Of a stretch of 64,000 bases of DNA, positions 34,430 to 45,445 are shown one piece after another. Source of the stretch: Incurvaria masculella (lineage: Eukaryota > Arthropoda > Insecta > Lepidoptera > Incurvariidae); the NCBI GenBank assembly GCA_946894095.1, contig OX335660.1, positions 11,723,001 to 11,787,000 of the forward strand, given 5' to 3'. Every line of letters starts with the position of its first letter. Position 1 is the stretch's first letter. The position numbers and the translations under genes were made by a program. The notes beneath the pieces are model-generated. The model was given only the letters and a program-made list of their open reading frames with translations. It did no database searches and was not told the DNA's origin.

Positions 34430-35240
34430 TGTACAGATCCAGTTGACCTTTCAACACCTTTGATGAAAAACATTTTCATCAAAATCATTCAAGCAAGTTA
34501 TGAGGAAAATAAACGCATAACGGAATGTTATGTACAAAGATGGATGAACTAGGCACAAAGAAGATTCTTAAGATTGGTTTGAATATGAAAATAATTTAAA
34601 TAAATCTTTTTTAATACAAATATCTGTTGTTCCAGAACTCTAGGCCATAGCATTCATTGAGTTTGTAACTTAAAACAAGCCAATTCGAAACATAGAACCA
34701 CATAACTGGTCTCCAATAGACAAACTTTAAAATAATAAACATAAATTGAGTTTTAACGTAATTGAGTAATCGAAATGGAAGCCAGGTAAGCGCCAAAAGC
34801 GCCTTTTAGGCTAAACACAGTTAATTACCAACCTTTTTGCCCAATTGTTTCCAGTTTTCCTAGTCGCACGTTCTCATTTGCTTGTTATTGTTTTCACAAA
34901 CGTTTTATTGTTGTCGGTTAGGAAATTATTTATTTGTCAATATATTAAAATGTTTCGTCATTAAATACGGATAACGTTCCAGTACAGCGTTCAGTATTCC
35001 CGTAGATAATCTAGGATCCTCACGAATTACTAAGAGGGTACACTTTTCGTGTCGCATGTAGGTAAAGCTATTTCCTACTCCATTTGGTTTAAATTATGCC
35101 AGCGTAATTTTTAACCAGTAAATATAGACATCAACGTTTTTAAATTTTATCAAGATTGTTTCTAGTTTAATAGAACACTTTATTATAAGCACTATTGGAC
35201 GACTCAACCACAGAAATTAAAGCGCGTGTGTTCCAGTGCT
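34430..35240. other. Intronic, nothing recognised
   Basis: AT-rich; no supported feature. Confidence 0.35.
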
Positions 35241-35562
35241 AAAAAACCGGCCAAGTGCGAGTCGGACTCGCACACGAAGGGTTCCGTATCATCGTACAAG
35301 ATTTAACAAAAAAAAAACATGTTTTTTTGTGTGGAGGCCCCTTTTCATTTTCATTATTTTGAAACTTTACCTATTTGTTGTTATAGCGGCAAAATAAATA
35401 CACACTCTGTGGAGATTTCAGCTGCCTACCTATTACGCTCCATGAGATACAGGCCTGTGACAGATGCACGGACGGACGGACGGATGGACGGACGGATACA
35501 CGGAGAGCGAAGACTTATTAATAGGGTTCCGCTGGCACCCTTTTGGTACGGAGCCCTAAAAA
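35241..35562 (+). repeat. GACG-microsatellite element, full copy
   Basis: AAAAAACCGGCCAAGTGCGAG at the left, standard core, a mixed GGACGGACGGATGGACGG run, and GGTACGGAGCCCTAAAAA at the right. Confidence 0.85.
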
Positions 35563-36365
35563 GTTGAGCATTGTAGCCTAGGGTTAAATAAAACTTAAAT
35601 CAAAACATAAATCCAGGAAAGAGCATCATTTTAAGTATTTTATCACACAACTGCTCTTCGGCTTAAATCGACCCAGTACGCGTAAGAAACTAACTCGATT
35701 AGGCCTAATCGAACCAACAACCAAGCGAGTGGTTAGGTCGCATGAATCCGACCAACCTTTGAATGCAATAATTTTACTAAAAGCTTCACAAAACTTTGAA
35801 CGAGTGCCTTGCAACACCTTCTGAGTATCGCCATAATGACGACCAAACTGCCCACGGCTTATTTTCTCAGGACTGTTCAGAAGCAATTACCTCATCGGAA
35901 AAAATACATATTGCTCCATTCTTTTGTGTCCCCGCGCATACTTTCACTACCGCAATTAACCAAGCGTCACCGTTTACATTAAGATCGTCTATTTTTAGTT
36001 TTGTCGAGACTGCGAGTTGGTTTTTACAATAACGACAAGCAAAAACCAACTGCCGGACGCCTGTGCTGATTGCCGTTAGGCAGTTAGCACTTTTGTGGTT
36101 TGCAGGACAGTATAAAAGCCAAAATTTATGTTTGGCATACGCACACTTTCCGAATCTAGAAAGCCGATAGGGCTCCATGCCATTACTAAAAAAGGGTACC
36201 AGGGAAATAGCGTTCCATGCCAGTGTATTTATACAGTAAATACCACACTTTTGATCCGTCATATTGCACATTCCTCTGTCCATATTTCGAAAACATAACG
36301 AAGAGAAGAATCGAAGAGGTACGACGAGAGCTTTCGACTTATTTCCGATTTGTTTATTTTAGACA
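35563..36365. other. Intronic, nothing recognised
   Basis: A 138-codon minus frame (35867-36283) is the longest here. It has no recognisable domain and is not credited. Confidence 0.35.
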
Positions 36366-36656
36366 TACTAAAAGTCTATTTAACCGTGGACTGATTAGCT
36401 TAATCGGCTTAAAAACTTTAACTATAGGTCTTTCTGACAATCTTGCAATAAATACCCGTACAAGATAATCAGCACTTGGTGAAAACTAGGCTAAGGGCCG
36501 AGTGCACGAAATGACAAAAAATCAAAATCACCGTCAACGTATGATTAATTAAGTCACTTTTTATGGTCAGTATGCAAGAAACTCCACGCGGTTCACTAAA
36601 AGTGACGTGTTTGAAGATTGATTAATTCAGCCGTCCCTTCGTACAATCGGGGCTAA
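36366..36656. mobile_element. TAAGGGCC MITE (copy 1) joined to an AGTGCTGATT element
   Basis: 36492-36656 is a MITE of about 165 bp: TAAGGGCCGAGTGCACGAA at the left, TTCGTACAATCGGGGCTAA at the right as imperfect terminal inverted repeats, and two GTCAC/GTGAC-bearing arms inside. Left of it, 36366-36490 is a diverged copy (minus sense) of the element seen at 40051-40200 and 53700-53870, ending AATCAGCACTTGGTGAAAAC. Confidence 0.7.
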
Positions 36657-37254
36657 GTGGTAAAAAAATTAAGTTGTTTAAGCAAAGTTCGCCGACTTTT
36701 TCCAAGTGGAGAAAAAAGTTTAATTCTCTTTGCAGTGTAGATGAATCTCGGTAGGCAGATTTCAAGTCTCGGCAGCGACAGTTAGAAAATGGCTTCATGG
36801 AATTGACCCTGGTGATCTGTGTAACTGCAAGTAATACATATGCTACGATTTGTTACTAATAACATAAAATATGAAGATACGAACGGCCGTAAAGAACCAT
36901 GACTTATTTTATGCTACTAACTGTAAAAAATATATACCTTGACATTATCCTTAGCTTGACCTTCACCTTGTCGTCTTCATTTGAATTTAATCGCTACTAC
37001 AAAGTACATAGCGCTATAATGCTCACTCGGTGGCCTTGCTTGCTATAGGCGTAAATAATTAATAGAACAAAGCTTCAATAAGTTAATCTCGTAAGCGCAT
37101 GGGCGCGAAAAAATACTCGCAAATAAAACTGACCTACATTTGAGAAGCTCTTGTGAGGTTCATTCGCTGTTGTTCATTGTTCACTTAAGTTTTGGGTTGC
37201 CCGTAGTTAATGAGGTGAGTTCATGAGCATATTATATTAATATGTATACATGTA
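36657..37254. other. Intronic, nothing recognised
   Basis: AT-rich; no supported feature. Confidence 0.35.
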
Positions 37255-37512
37255 TTACAAACTAGGTGAGGTACCCGGCTCTGCTCGGGTCAATGTCGTT
37301 TTGGACTGATGTCGGGTTGAATTATTTTCTCGATAGTTCATTTAATCCTCTTTGATTCTAATTTTAGCCACAAAAAGTGGCCTAGGTCCTTTTTCAAGGT
37401 CCAGACTATCTCTATATATAGAAATGCATCAAAATTGGTTCAACGGTTAGGCATGAAGTCGTAATAGCCAGACAGAGTTACTTTCGAATTTATAATAATA
37501 GTATGGATTGAC
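37255..37512 (+). mobile_element. RTE-type LINE/SINE 3' tail
   Basis: GTGAGGTACCCGGCTCTGCT then CGGGTCA at the left; CATCAAAATTGGTTCAACGG, CAGACAGAGTTACTTTCG and ATAATAATAGTATGGAT at the right. This arrangement is familiar from 3' ends of RTE-type elements in insects. No reverse-transcriptase frame remains. A related head is at 44840-44870. Confidence 0.6.
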
Positions 37513-39885
37513 TCCTCTGTAAAGAAGTTTCAATTAAAAATATGTTACGTAAATAACATGCTAATATTTTCTAAATAAATATGTTAATTATGACGGAGTG
37601 TCACCGAGCCTTTTAAAGAAACGGATACTGATTCTACTTTAAGTTGCGGAAGCAACATTATTCAGGCAGTTTGTAGACAAATATATTTTATGAACACGTT
37701 TAATAGCAGGTAGTTAATTAATTAACTATTATACAAACCAAATACATGTATATAAATGGTAAGTTTTTTCAGTCCCACTCAGACGACATCCACGTTCACA
37801 AATGAGCTTTCTTCTTGCTTGTTATAGTAAGTAAGTTAAGTTTATTCAGTATTATGATTCAGAAACAAATGATGAATCCGTTTGTCCGTTTAATAATTTT
37901 AGGCTATGAATATTTGTTTATTTTGGGGTCTCATAGAACAGAGATAAAGGAAATTCACGAATTATTACTTGTTTGCCGAAATCAATTATTTACAGAAACT
38001 AATATTGTTGCTGAAAATATTGAATACGAATATTCAACCAACTGTTTTGTTTTAGTAATATTTTTTTTTATTTGAATAATTTACATAAAAAAAATTACAA
38101 AACAGTAATTGGAATTTTATGAGCACTTTCGAATTCGAGAGGCATCGATAGAAGAGTTTTTAAACTGTACAATAGCTTTTACACCAGATAATGCTTGTAA
38201 GACTATACATATTATTGTATGAGCAACTTGGTTAGTTGAGTATTTTTAATGCATTGGCACTGAGGGTTGCATTTAGATCTAAGTATGTATTTCATTACTG
38301 TGGACGGAAAACCAGTAATATTTCGTTGATGATTCTTCTTGATTGGTTGATAGAACCCGCGAATCTCTCCGTTTTTAACGTAACTTAGTGTGTTTTGTCT
38401 ACCAAAATAGGTTAAAGAAATGGAATTCAATTACATTTTTTTTTAAAATGGAATTATATTTTATACGGTTATATAAGCAACAATGCGATATGTATCTGAA
38501 GCCGCACCGCGTGTTGGCGGGATCAGATCAGATTATGAAAGCGCGCTGGCGTATAACACGCTTCGCTATGCGGAAACGCCTCCCTTCACAAGCCCACTAT
38601 ACATGCTCTGACGTGCCGACGGTCGCTGTCATCGTAAAGAAGACGTCAGTGCGACGCTTTGTCGTTTGTACCTCAGCCGATGTGTCACTTTTCAAACGCT
38701 TGACCTCGAGCGATCATATGGTCTGCCGTATGTATCTACATCCCCCAACTAATGGGGGAGAAAACTGCTTATTAATCACTATAGTTAGCATCTAGGCGAC
38801 TTACCCTAAAAGAACTGTCACAGCTGCCAAAAAAAATATTTTGTAGATTTTATTTAGTCAATCTATATGTAACTGAAATTTCCGCGATTTTACTCCGAAA
38901 ATATATTATTCCAAATTATGCTAATCAAATAAAAGCGTAAGAAAGAAAACACATTCACAACATTAAAATTAGTTTGAAGACCAACAAAAGTTCGTCTTTC
39001 CCTCCAAACCTTATTCTAACCGCATCATGGAGTACATCTTTCATCTGCAAATTCGTAAATAAATCTTGATAAGAATGACGGTTTGGTCGTGATTAAGGTA
39101 AGGTTGCTCGTGCGACATCTACAATTAGCTTTGTGTTTTCTTCCTTAACTATTCATGGGTAAATATTGGAAACAGAAGTCACGCTAAGTCGCAATTCTAG
39201 TTCCTGTTCTAATGATATAACCCAACTGTAAAAAAAAATATGCTTGCTATTTCGAAAGCTTTTGATCGTTATAATCCGCGACGAGAAGACTTTAACGCAA
39301 AAGAAAACCTTTCGTACCAATTATGTTCTTAGATCTCAATATTTTACGGGACCCTAGTAACAGTACTAAATCCATTAACTTTTTTTAAACCAAGCCTTTG
39401 ATGGCGTACACCTTGTCATTATACTTACCCTACAAATCATACAAGAACTAGGTCCAATGCTAGGACCATCTTTATACAGGTGGTTAACGGAGGTATGGTC
39501 CAAACGTCAAGCCGGTAATCCTTGTGTTTATAGATGCTCATTGGTACTCGAACCAATAAACGAAAAGTACGTGAACTTAGTAAAATTTTAAAATCTACAT
39601 AAAATGGAAACCACTCGAAATGATTTGTCGGCAATCCAGCTACAGGCAAATCAGCTGGATACTAAAAAACATTTTTTTCCGGCAATACCGCATTTATTCA
39701 TGAAATGGAAACCCGTATGACCTTGTGTTTAGAAATTCTAACAAGTTTAGGGTTAATATTCGGGAAGGCAGACCCATAACCTAAATGTACACTGAAAATA
39801 AATTATCAGTTATTCTAACTAAAATTACAATAATAAAAACTGTCTAGCAACGTTAAATTGAGCCAACTAAGTAAATCGGATGCAC
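37513..39885. other. Intronic; unassigned GC-richer patch at 38500-38745
   Basis: A 135-codon plus frame (38388-38795) covers the patch, with Arg/Lys-rich composition and no recognisable family. At 39440-39500 are a short SINE-like scrap (AGAACTAGGTCCAATGCTAG) and the phrase TTAACGGAGGTATGGTCCAA, which recurs as the ends of the element at 60549-61182. Confidence 0.35.
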
Positions 39886-40200
39886 TAAGGGCCGAGTGCA
39901 CGAAAGGACAAAAAATCTAATTCAACATCAACGTATGATTAAACACGTCACTTTGAATAGACAGTATGGAAGGAACTGCATGCGGTTCATCAAATGTGAC
40001 GTGTTTGAAAATTGATTAACTCAGCCGTCTCTTTGTGCAATCGGGGCTTAGCCTGGTTTTCACCAAGTGCTGATTCATTTTAATTGACACTTAAAGGGCC
40101 TTTATTACTAAAGTGCTGATTATCTCGAAATGGTATTGATTGCAAGCTGCTAATAAAGGCCCTTAATATGGGGCGATTAAGCTAATCACCAGTAGGTGAA
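39886..40200. mobile_element. TAAGGGCC MITE (copy 2) joined to an AGTGCTGATT element
   Basis: 39886-40050 matches 36492-36656 (TAAGGGCCGAGTGCACGAAA to CAATCGGGGCTTA). It is directly followed by CACCAAGTGCTGATTC and the rest of the second element (to about 40200), which contains a short hairpin, AAGGGCCTTTATTA against TAATAAAGGCCCTT. Confidence 0.75.
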
Positions 40201-40781
40201 AAAAGCCTTAATAGAGTGAAGACAGTTACCCTTAAACATGAAATATGATTGTATCTTTTAATTGTGTTTTCTCTTACTGTTTTCTTAACTGTGTGAAAAC
40301 TGTTTCTAGCTTTAGTATGTTTTCCATTCTTACTTACGTCTTATATTCAGTGAAAAGGTACCTCTTGAAACTAGACAGTTGCACGCCTAATTTGTAGTCA
40401 GCAGTAATGTTCAATCAGTTTGATCTGGCACACGTGTTATTTTCACAAAGCTGTACTGTTCAATCGGTTAAAATAACGATTTAATATTTACTGTGTTTTG
40501 GCGCATTGATAGTAATAAGAAATACCTTTCCAAAAATGACAGAAATTTCACTGTGCTAAAACAGTTAACAATAGCACATAATTTTTTCAGTGTACTTTTG
40601 TGCCAAGCATCATAATGAGAAATAATATTTTAATTACAAGCATCAACAAAGAAGCCTGAATAACAGTGAAACCTTGCATTACATAAAACGATTAAAAACA
40701 TATTCTCGATACGATACGATATTCTCAACAGCTACTTAACGTCTTCACTTTACAGTGTATTCTTTACAAAGAAAATAGATT

Positions 40782-41000
40782 TAGGCCCGATTTTTCAATT
40801 CTAAGATAGTACTTATCGGACAAATTCCCGTTTGTCAAAAGACAAGAGGATAATAATTGCCGGAGAATTCTATTTTCTGTCACAATTATTTGACTAATAA
40901 ACATATGCACTTACTATATCGAATGGATAAGCAGAGGCGTAAATAAATCCATCGAATAGTTATGTGGCTGGTTATCAGACTATTGAAAAATCAGCCCTTA
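40782..41000. mobile_element. MITE with GGGCCGATTTTTCAAT ends, copy 1
   Basis: TAGGCCCGATTTTTCAATTC at the left and TATTGAAAAATCAGCCCTTA at the right are inverted. The second copy at 42159-42387 shares the ends plus TTATCAGACTATTGAAAAAT and AAATAAATxCATCGAA. Interior non-coding. Confidence 0.75.
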
Positions 41001-41121
41001 TTCAAGTAACTTAAACGTGGTAAATATAAATGTTTCTCTCAATTGACTGCACTATCTTCCCGTAGCCATGAAACTGCATAAATGATGCGAATACGAACGA
41101 TCTTCGCACTCTCGCATGTGC

Positions 41122-41595
41122 TTAAGGCCCTGGTACTAGCCAAATCGCACAGTTAGACGAGGCACCCCAAGTTAACTAACTAAGTCTGACGATTATAAGT
41201 GTCATTCTTACAATATATGATTCCTTGTCTAGGAATCGACCTATTTTCGTTAATGTATGTTTCCTTTTTCTATACAAAATACCTTGCGGAAACGGTGTCC
41301 ATTTCCGAACTTTTTTGACTAAATGTAGAAATCTAAAAGCAAATGGAATTTTTTGTTTATGCATATATGCTGTTTTTGCTTGAAATCGAATTACTTTCAG
41401 ATTTCTAATGAGAAAAATCAACTTTTTTTATTTTTATTATTATTTAAATAAATGATGGAATAAAAAAAATATTAACAATCTATTATCAGTCTGGAGTTCT
41501 ATTTGGATTTGCTGAAGCGTTTCACTACATATTATTACATTTGTTAAAAAGTGCATTTGTATGGCGCGAGTAGTTGGCTAGTCCTAGCGCCTTAA
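41122..41595. mobile_element. TTAA-flanked MITE (piggyBac-type), copy 2
   Basis: Nearly identical to 24475-24953 and likewise flanked by TTAA on both sides, confirming the element boundaries. It differs by small indels (for example, loss of the ATATCT phrase) and scattered substitutions. Confidence 0.87.
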
Positions 41596-42158
41596 GAATG
41601 AGGTGGGCCGACGATATGCTAAGTATGCGGCAGCTCGCCTTGGCACGGGCACCCACTGCGATACCATCTAAATCTGCCGCGCCGAGCCTACCGACAGGTG
41701 CTATAGCGTCAGCAACGTAGGAATGTCTTAGATAGAGAATGACCATCGCAATGCGCTTGAATACCCACCGGTGGATGGATTCGGATTGCATTTGAGGAAA
41801 AAAATAATTTTGATCTTTGGTTATTTTCCGATTCGTATTCGGTTAAAGAAATACAATTGTATGAGTTGATATGATATCCTTGATATAAAATGTGAATTAT
41901 TCAATAGAAAAAATAATCGATAATGTAATCACGAGTACCTCGATAATCCGAACCTCTAAAAACACAGATTGAGTCCGAATTAGCGGAGCGTTCGGATTAT
42001 TGAACGGTGTAGGAAACTTTTTCTATTTCAATGAATTAATAAAACAGTGGCAATTTTTGATAATTTCATTTATTTCACTCACATGTTTTTTTTTTTAAAA
42101 CAGCGTTTATTGAGTGCACTTGTTCGATACCAATCTTAAAAAAGTTTTGTTAAATGAA
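41596..42158. other. Intronic; GC-richer patch 41600-41790
   Basis: The minus frame across this patch (MQSESIHRWVFKRIAM onward, starting at 41791) is open for about 60 codons before running into the MITE. The protein is not recognised. It may be a decayed coding fragment into which the TTAA MITE inserted. Confidence 0.3.
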
Positions 42159-42387
42159 CTAAGGGCCGATTTTTCAATCCTCAGATAAGTACTAGACGGA
42201 TAGTCTAGTGAATATCCGTCTAGTCATCTCTTATCGTATCTTCTATATCTTTTATCACTATTATCTTAATGTCATTTTGCTAATCAAAATATGGGCGCAC
42301 TGCAACGGAAGGCTAAGCAGCGGCAGAAATAAATTCATCGAAAAGTTATCTGACTGATTATCAGACTATTGAAAAATCGGCCCTTAG
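42159..42387. mobile_element. MITE with GGGCCGATTTTTCAAT ends, copy 2
   Basis: TAAGGGCCGATTTTTCAATC at the left and ATTGAAAAATCGGCCCTTA at the right form clean terminal inverted repeats. An internal hairpin, AGACGGATAGTCTA against ATCCGTCT, lies at about 42194-42224. Confidence 0.8.
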
Positions 42388-42639
42388 ACTCTTAATTGAG
42401 TAGTACATTGGCTGTAAATCAAGATCAACAACTGATCTAGTTCAATAGCATATCGATTAATCAATAACTCAGTTATTGTGAGAGACTTTGTTGTTATATA
42501 TACCTAACCTAGACAAGAGGTATTCGATTTAGATTAGACTGAAAATGAAAAAAAAAGGTTTAAGTTTTAAGTAGGTGTAAGCTGTTACTTTGACACATTT
42601 TTTTTATTCCTTGCACTGGGAAAAACATGTTCTATTCAT

Positions 42640-42822
42640 TTCCATCCATATCAATGTAGCATGGCTCCTAATTCCTTCGGGAATGTGGTGTATTAGGCTA
42701 ATATCATAACAGTAGTTGTGTGGTATTAGCCATCCATGGTCAGGTTGCATAAAAAAACGTGGAAACTGTCTCACGGTCTCCAGAACCCTACCGCGCCTTG
42801 TATTGCGTAACCTTAATGATCG
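42640..42822 (+). mobile_element. SINE family A 3' end plus shared downstream flank
   Basis: The SINE 3' body and A-run (to about 42756) are followed by about 70 bp (AAACTGTCTCACGGTCTCCA to TTGCGTAACCTTAATGATCG) that is also found after the SINE at 44604. The shared part therefore extends beyond the A-run. Confidence 0.75.
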
Positions 42823-42889
42823 ATAAGTATATTTGTAATATCGGTAAAATAAAGTACATGTTTGGAAAAGAACCATAATATTTGCTTTT

Positions 42890-42970
42890 GGTTAGGCTAG
42901 AATAGGTTGGGTTAGGTTTGTTTAGGTTGGTTCTATATGGTTCAGATCAGTTAAGGATAGTGCAGGTTAA
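42890..42970 (+). repeat. GGTTAGG-like degenerate simple repeat
   Basis: AGGTTGGGTTAGGTTTGTTTA then GGTTGG resembles the insect telomere-type TTAGG unit, but it is short and irregular. Such tracts are common interstitially. Confidence 0.4.
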
Positions 42971-43375
42971 GTTGAGCACCTCATAAAGATCACGGGTTCA
43001 ATTCTCGCCGAGTTCATGCACCACTTTCTGACGTTTTCTAGATGTATGTCACTCAATATAAATGTATTTCGTCATTAATGCAAGCAGTTCCGAGGTTTTC
43101 AACCCATGTGAAACTAAGGGTCCCCTTCCCTACTAGATGGTAGGGTTAAGCTCGTGCGGTTGGTATCATTGCATCAGATGAAGAGATGGTCAAAGCGACA
43201 ATTAACATTCATCCGTGTTATACCATGCTTTTCAATGTAGTGTTGGTAATAAGGGGAAGAACTTGGCATGGCACCGAATTCCTACGGAAATACGGTGAGT
43301 GGGCTAATATCATGACAGTGGGTTTGGTACGTATAGTAGCCAACCATAATCATTTTCATAAGAAAAAAGTTTTGT
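42971..43375 (+). mobile_element. SINE family A, diverged full-length copy
   Basis: A head with a B-box-like CGGGTTCAATTCTCG (about 42990) and CATGCACCACTTTCTGACG, then the diverged body (CCCATGTGAAACTAAGGGTC, GGCATGGCACCGAATTCC, GGGCTAATATCATGACAG) to an A-rich end near 43370. Confidence 0.65.
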
Positions 43376-44014
43376 AAGATTATTCACAATATTTCATTAA
43401 CTGTTTTGTGTGATAATATATTTCTTACACATGATTTATTTTACATAGTAAGTTGATATATATTAAAAACTGTTTGTTCAGTGTACTTACGTTTTCTATA
43501 GCATTAAGTGCTTGCACGTTATTAAACTTATAAATAGACTTGAAAAAAAGGCTCTATTGAATAAATAATTAGAAATATGAAACATGGAAGCGTTTCACTG
43601 TGGAGTCAATAAGCTAACAAGACACCAGCAAGATATTGGCATGCGCGCTAAAAATCCTAACTATCCACGTCCAATCAATGTCGACTTATTAATTACATTT
43701 GCTTGTTGATTGTTTCTTATCACGCTAATCTTTCAGTAGTTTTTAGTACACATTACATATGGCGCAGTAATAATCTAAAGGCAATAATTGTAACCGTATG
43801 AGAATTTTACTATCTTTAATTGTAGTTTAGTCGATTTGAATGGTTAAGAATTGACAATAAAATGTGTTTTTGTTTTTTTATTTTTCGTAACCTAAACAGT
43901 CATTAATAACACATGAATTAAAAAAAAGTGGACAATACGAGAAAGAAACTTATTCTATACAATCGATTGCAGAAGAAATGGTCTTAAACCAACGCACGCA
44001 TACCCTAATCACGG
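43376..44014. other. Intronic, nothing recognised
   Basis: AT-rich; no supported feature. Confidence 0.35.
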
Positions 44015-44195
44015 TGCCGTGCCAGGACCGTCCTTATACTTCAAGACTCGAGTGAGTTGTGTGGAAAACATGGACAATTTCCATAGCTGGTTCGACCATT
44101 GTTCATGCAATGAAATGATAACAGCCCAGGCGGGATTAACCCTACCGCCTAGGGAGTATGGAATGAGACTTACAGATTTTACGCAGCTCGTTAGA
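44015..44195 (-). mobile_element. SINE family A, diverged, minus orientation
   Basis: GTGCCAGGACCGTCCTTATA, GTGGAAAACATGGACAATTT, GCCCAGGCGGGATTAACCCT and GAATGAGACTTACAGATTTTA follow the SINE body on the minus strand. It is head-to-head with the next copy. Confidence 0.65.
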
Positions 44196-44674
44196 AGCAG
44201 CTCGTGGTCTAGGGGCTAGAGAACTTACCTTTCATCCGAGAGGTCTGGAATCCGTGGTCATGTAACGTAACGAAATGCACTTATCCAAAGTGGTGGATAA
44301 GTGCATTTCGTTACGAATGCGAGCTGTTGCATGGTTCGGAACCCATGTAAAACTGTAGGTCCCCTTCCTTTACTAGGTGGTAGGGTTAAGTACCAATGCA
44401 GTGGTACCACTGCATTGGATGAAACTATGGTTGAAGCGGCAATGAAAAATTGTCCGTGTTTTCCATCCATTTCAATGTAGCCGTCCTCATAAAGGAAAGG
44501 TTCTGGCATAGCACCTAATTCCTTCGGGAATGTGGTGTATTAGGCTAATATCATAACAGTAGTTGTGTGGTATTAGCCATCGATGGTCAGGTTGCATAAA
44601 AAAACGTGAAAACTGTCTCACGGTCTCCAAAACCCTACCGCACCTTGTATTGCGTAACCTTAATGATCGATCGG
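44196..44674 (+). mobile_element. SINE family A, near full-length, with tRNA-like head and shared 3' flank
   Basis: The head (CTCGTGGTCTAGGGGCTAGA and GGTCTGGAATCC) resembles a degenerate tRNA, followed by the body to an A-run at 44598-44604. The next ~70 bp repeat the sequence following the 42.6-kb copy. At 44267-44314, GTAACGAAATGCACTTATCC and GGATAAGTGCATTTCGTTAC form a perfect 20-bp inverted repeat around an 8-nt spacer at the head-to-head junction. Confidence 0.75.
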
Positions 44675-44834
44675 CATCACGCATAGGCTGAAAAACTTCA
44701 TATCTTACTCACTAACGGTAACTCACGATATCGTGTTAATCATCTAGCCAGTTTTTACGTTCCTTCTGTTAAGATCGCTGCAAAGATTTCGGTCGAGTCA
44801 GTAATGAGTTCTTACTTTTGTTGCGATTTTTATA

Positions 44835-44910
44835 ATACACTAGCTGAGGTACCCGGCTTCGCTTTACATATTTACACGCGTATATATTCCGCGTATATAT
44901 ACGCGCATAT
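44835..44910 (+). repeat. RTE-tail-like phrase and alternating TA/CG tract
   Basis: CTAGCTGAGGTACCCGGCTT then CGC matches the start of the 37.26-kb RTE-type tail. An ACGCGTATATATTCCGCGTA-type palindromic stretch follows. Confidence 0.45.
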
Positions 44911-45413
44911 TTCCACAGTTTTAAATAAAATGCGAACCACGGCCAGCTCAACATAAAAAATGGGTCCCCCATTCTTAACTCGACCGCGCCCAGATTTGCT
45001 ATTAATTTAACCACTTTTCACCTCTCTGGTTATTGAGAGTAATGTACAATGCCAACATTTTCAAAGAGGATTTTTTTCTTTTTCTTATAAGCATTTAACC
45101 ACGCCGACTACTTCTCGTGTAATTAACTTAGTACGTAGTAGCTACGTGTAGCAGCCTTATACGTTATGGAACGAATCGGGCTATACATAGCTATAAACCG
45201 CTTCTAAATCGGATAAGTGATTCTCTAGTTAGAAGCGACAGACTGGAAGACATCCAAATCTTAATACCGTTACGCCAACTACGCTTAATACGAATACTCA
45301 AACTAATATTATTATTTTGGTAGTCTAATTATGCACGTTTTTACTAAACGCTGTCTTTAAAATATCTACTTGCATAACGTAAGGCATGTATACATTCAGG
45401 TAATTAGAGCTAC

Positions 45414-45445
45414 ATAGTGTCGTCTAGATACTCAGACGACACTAT
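45414..45445. repeat. Perfect 12-bp stem hairpin
   Basis: ATAGTGTCGTCT, an 8-nt loop AGATACTC, then AGACGACACTAT. There is no T-run or other sign of a functional RNA. Confidence 0.6.

Noticed and set aside
35867..36283. 138-codon minus frame
   Set aside because: No recognisable domain and no splice or promoter context.
42890..42970. Telomeric (TTAGG)n array
   Set aside because: Only a few irregular units; too short and degenerate to be telomeric.
45414..45445. Transcription terminator or microRNA precursor
   Set aside because: A 12-bp stem with an 8-nt loop is too short for a microRNA precursor and lacks any terminator context in a eukaryotic intron.
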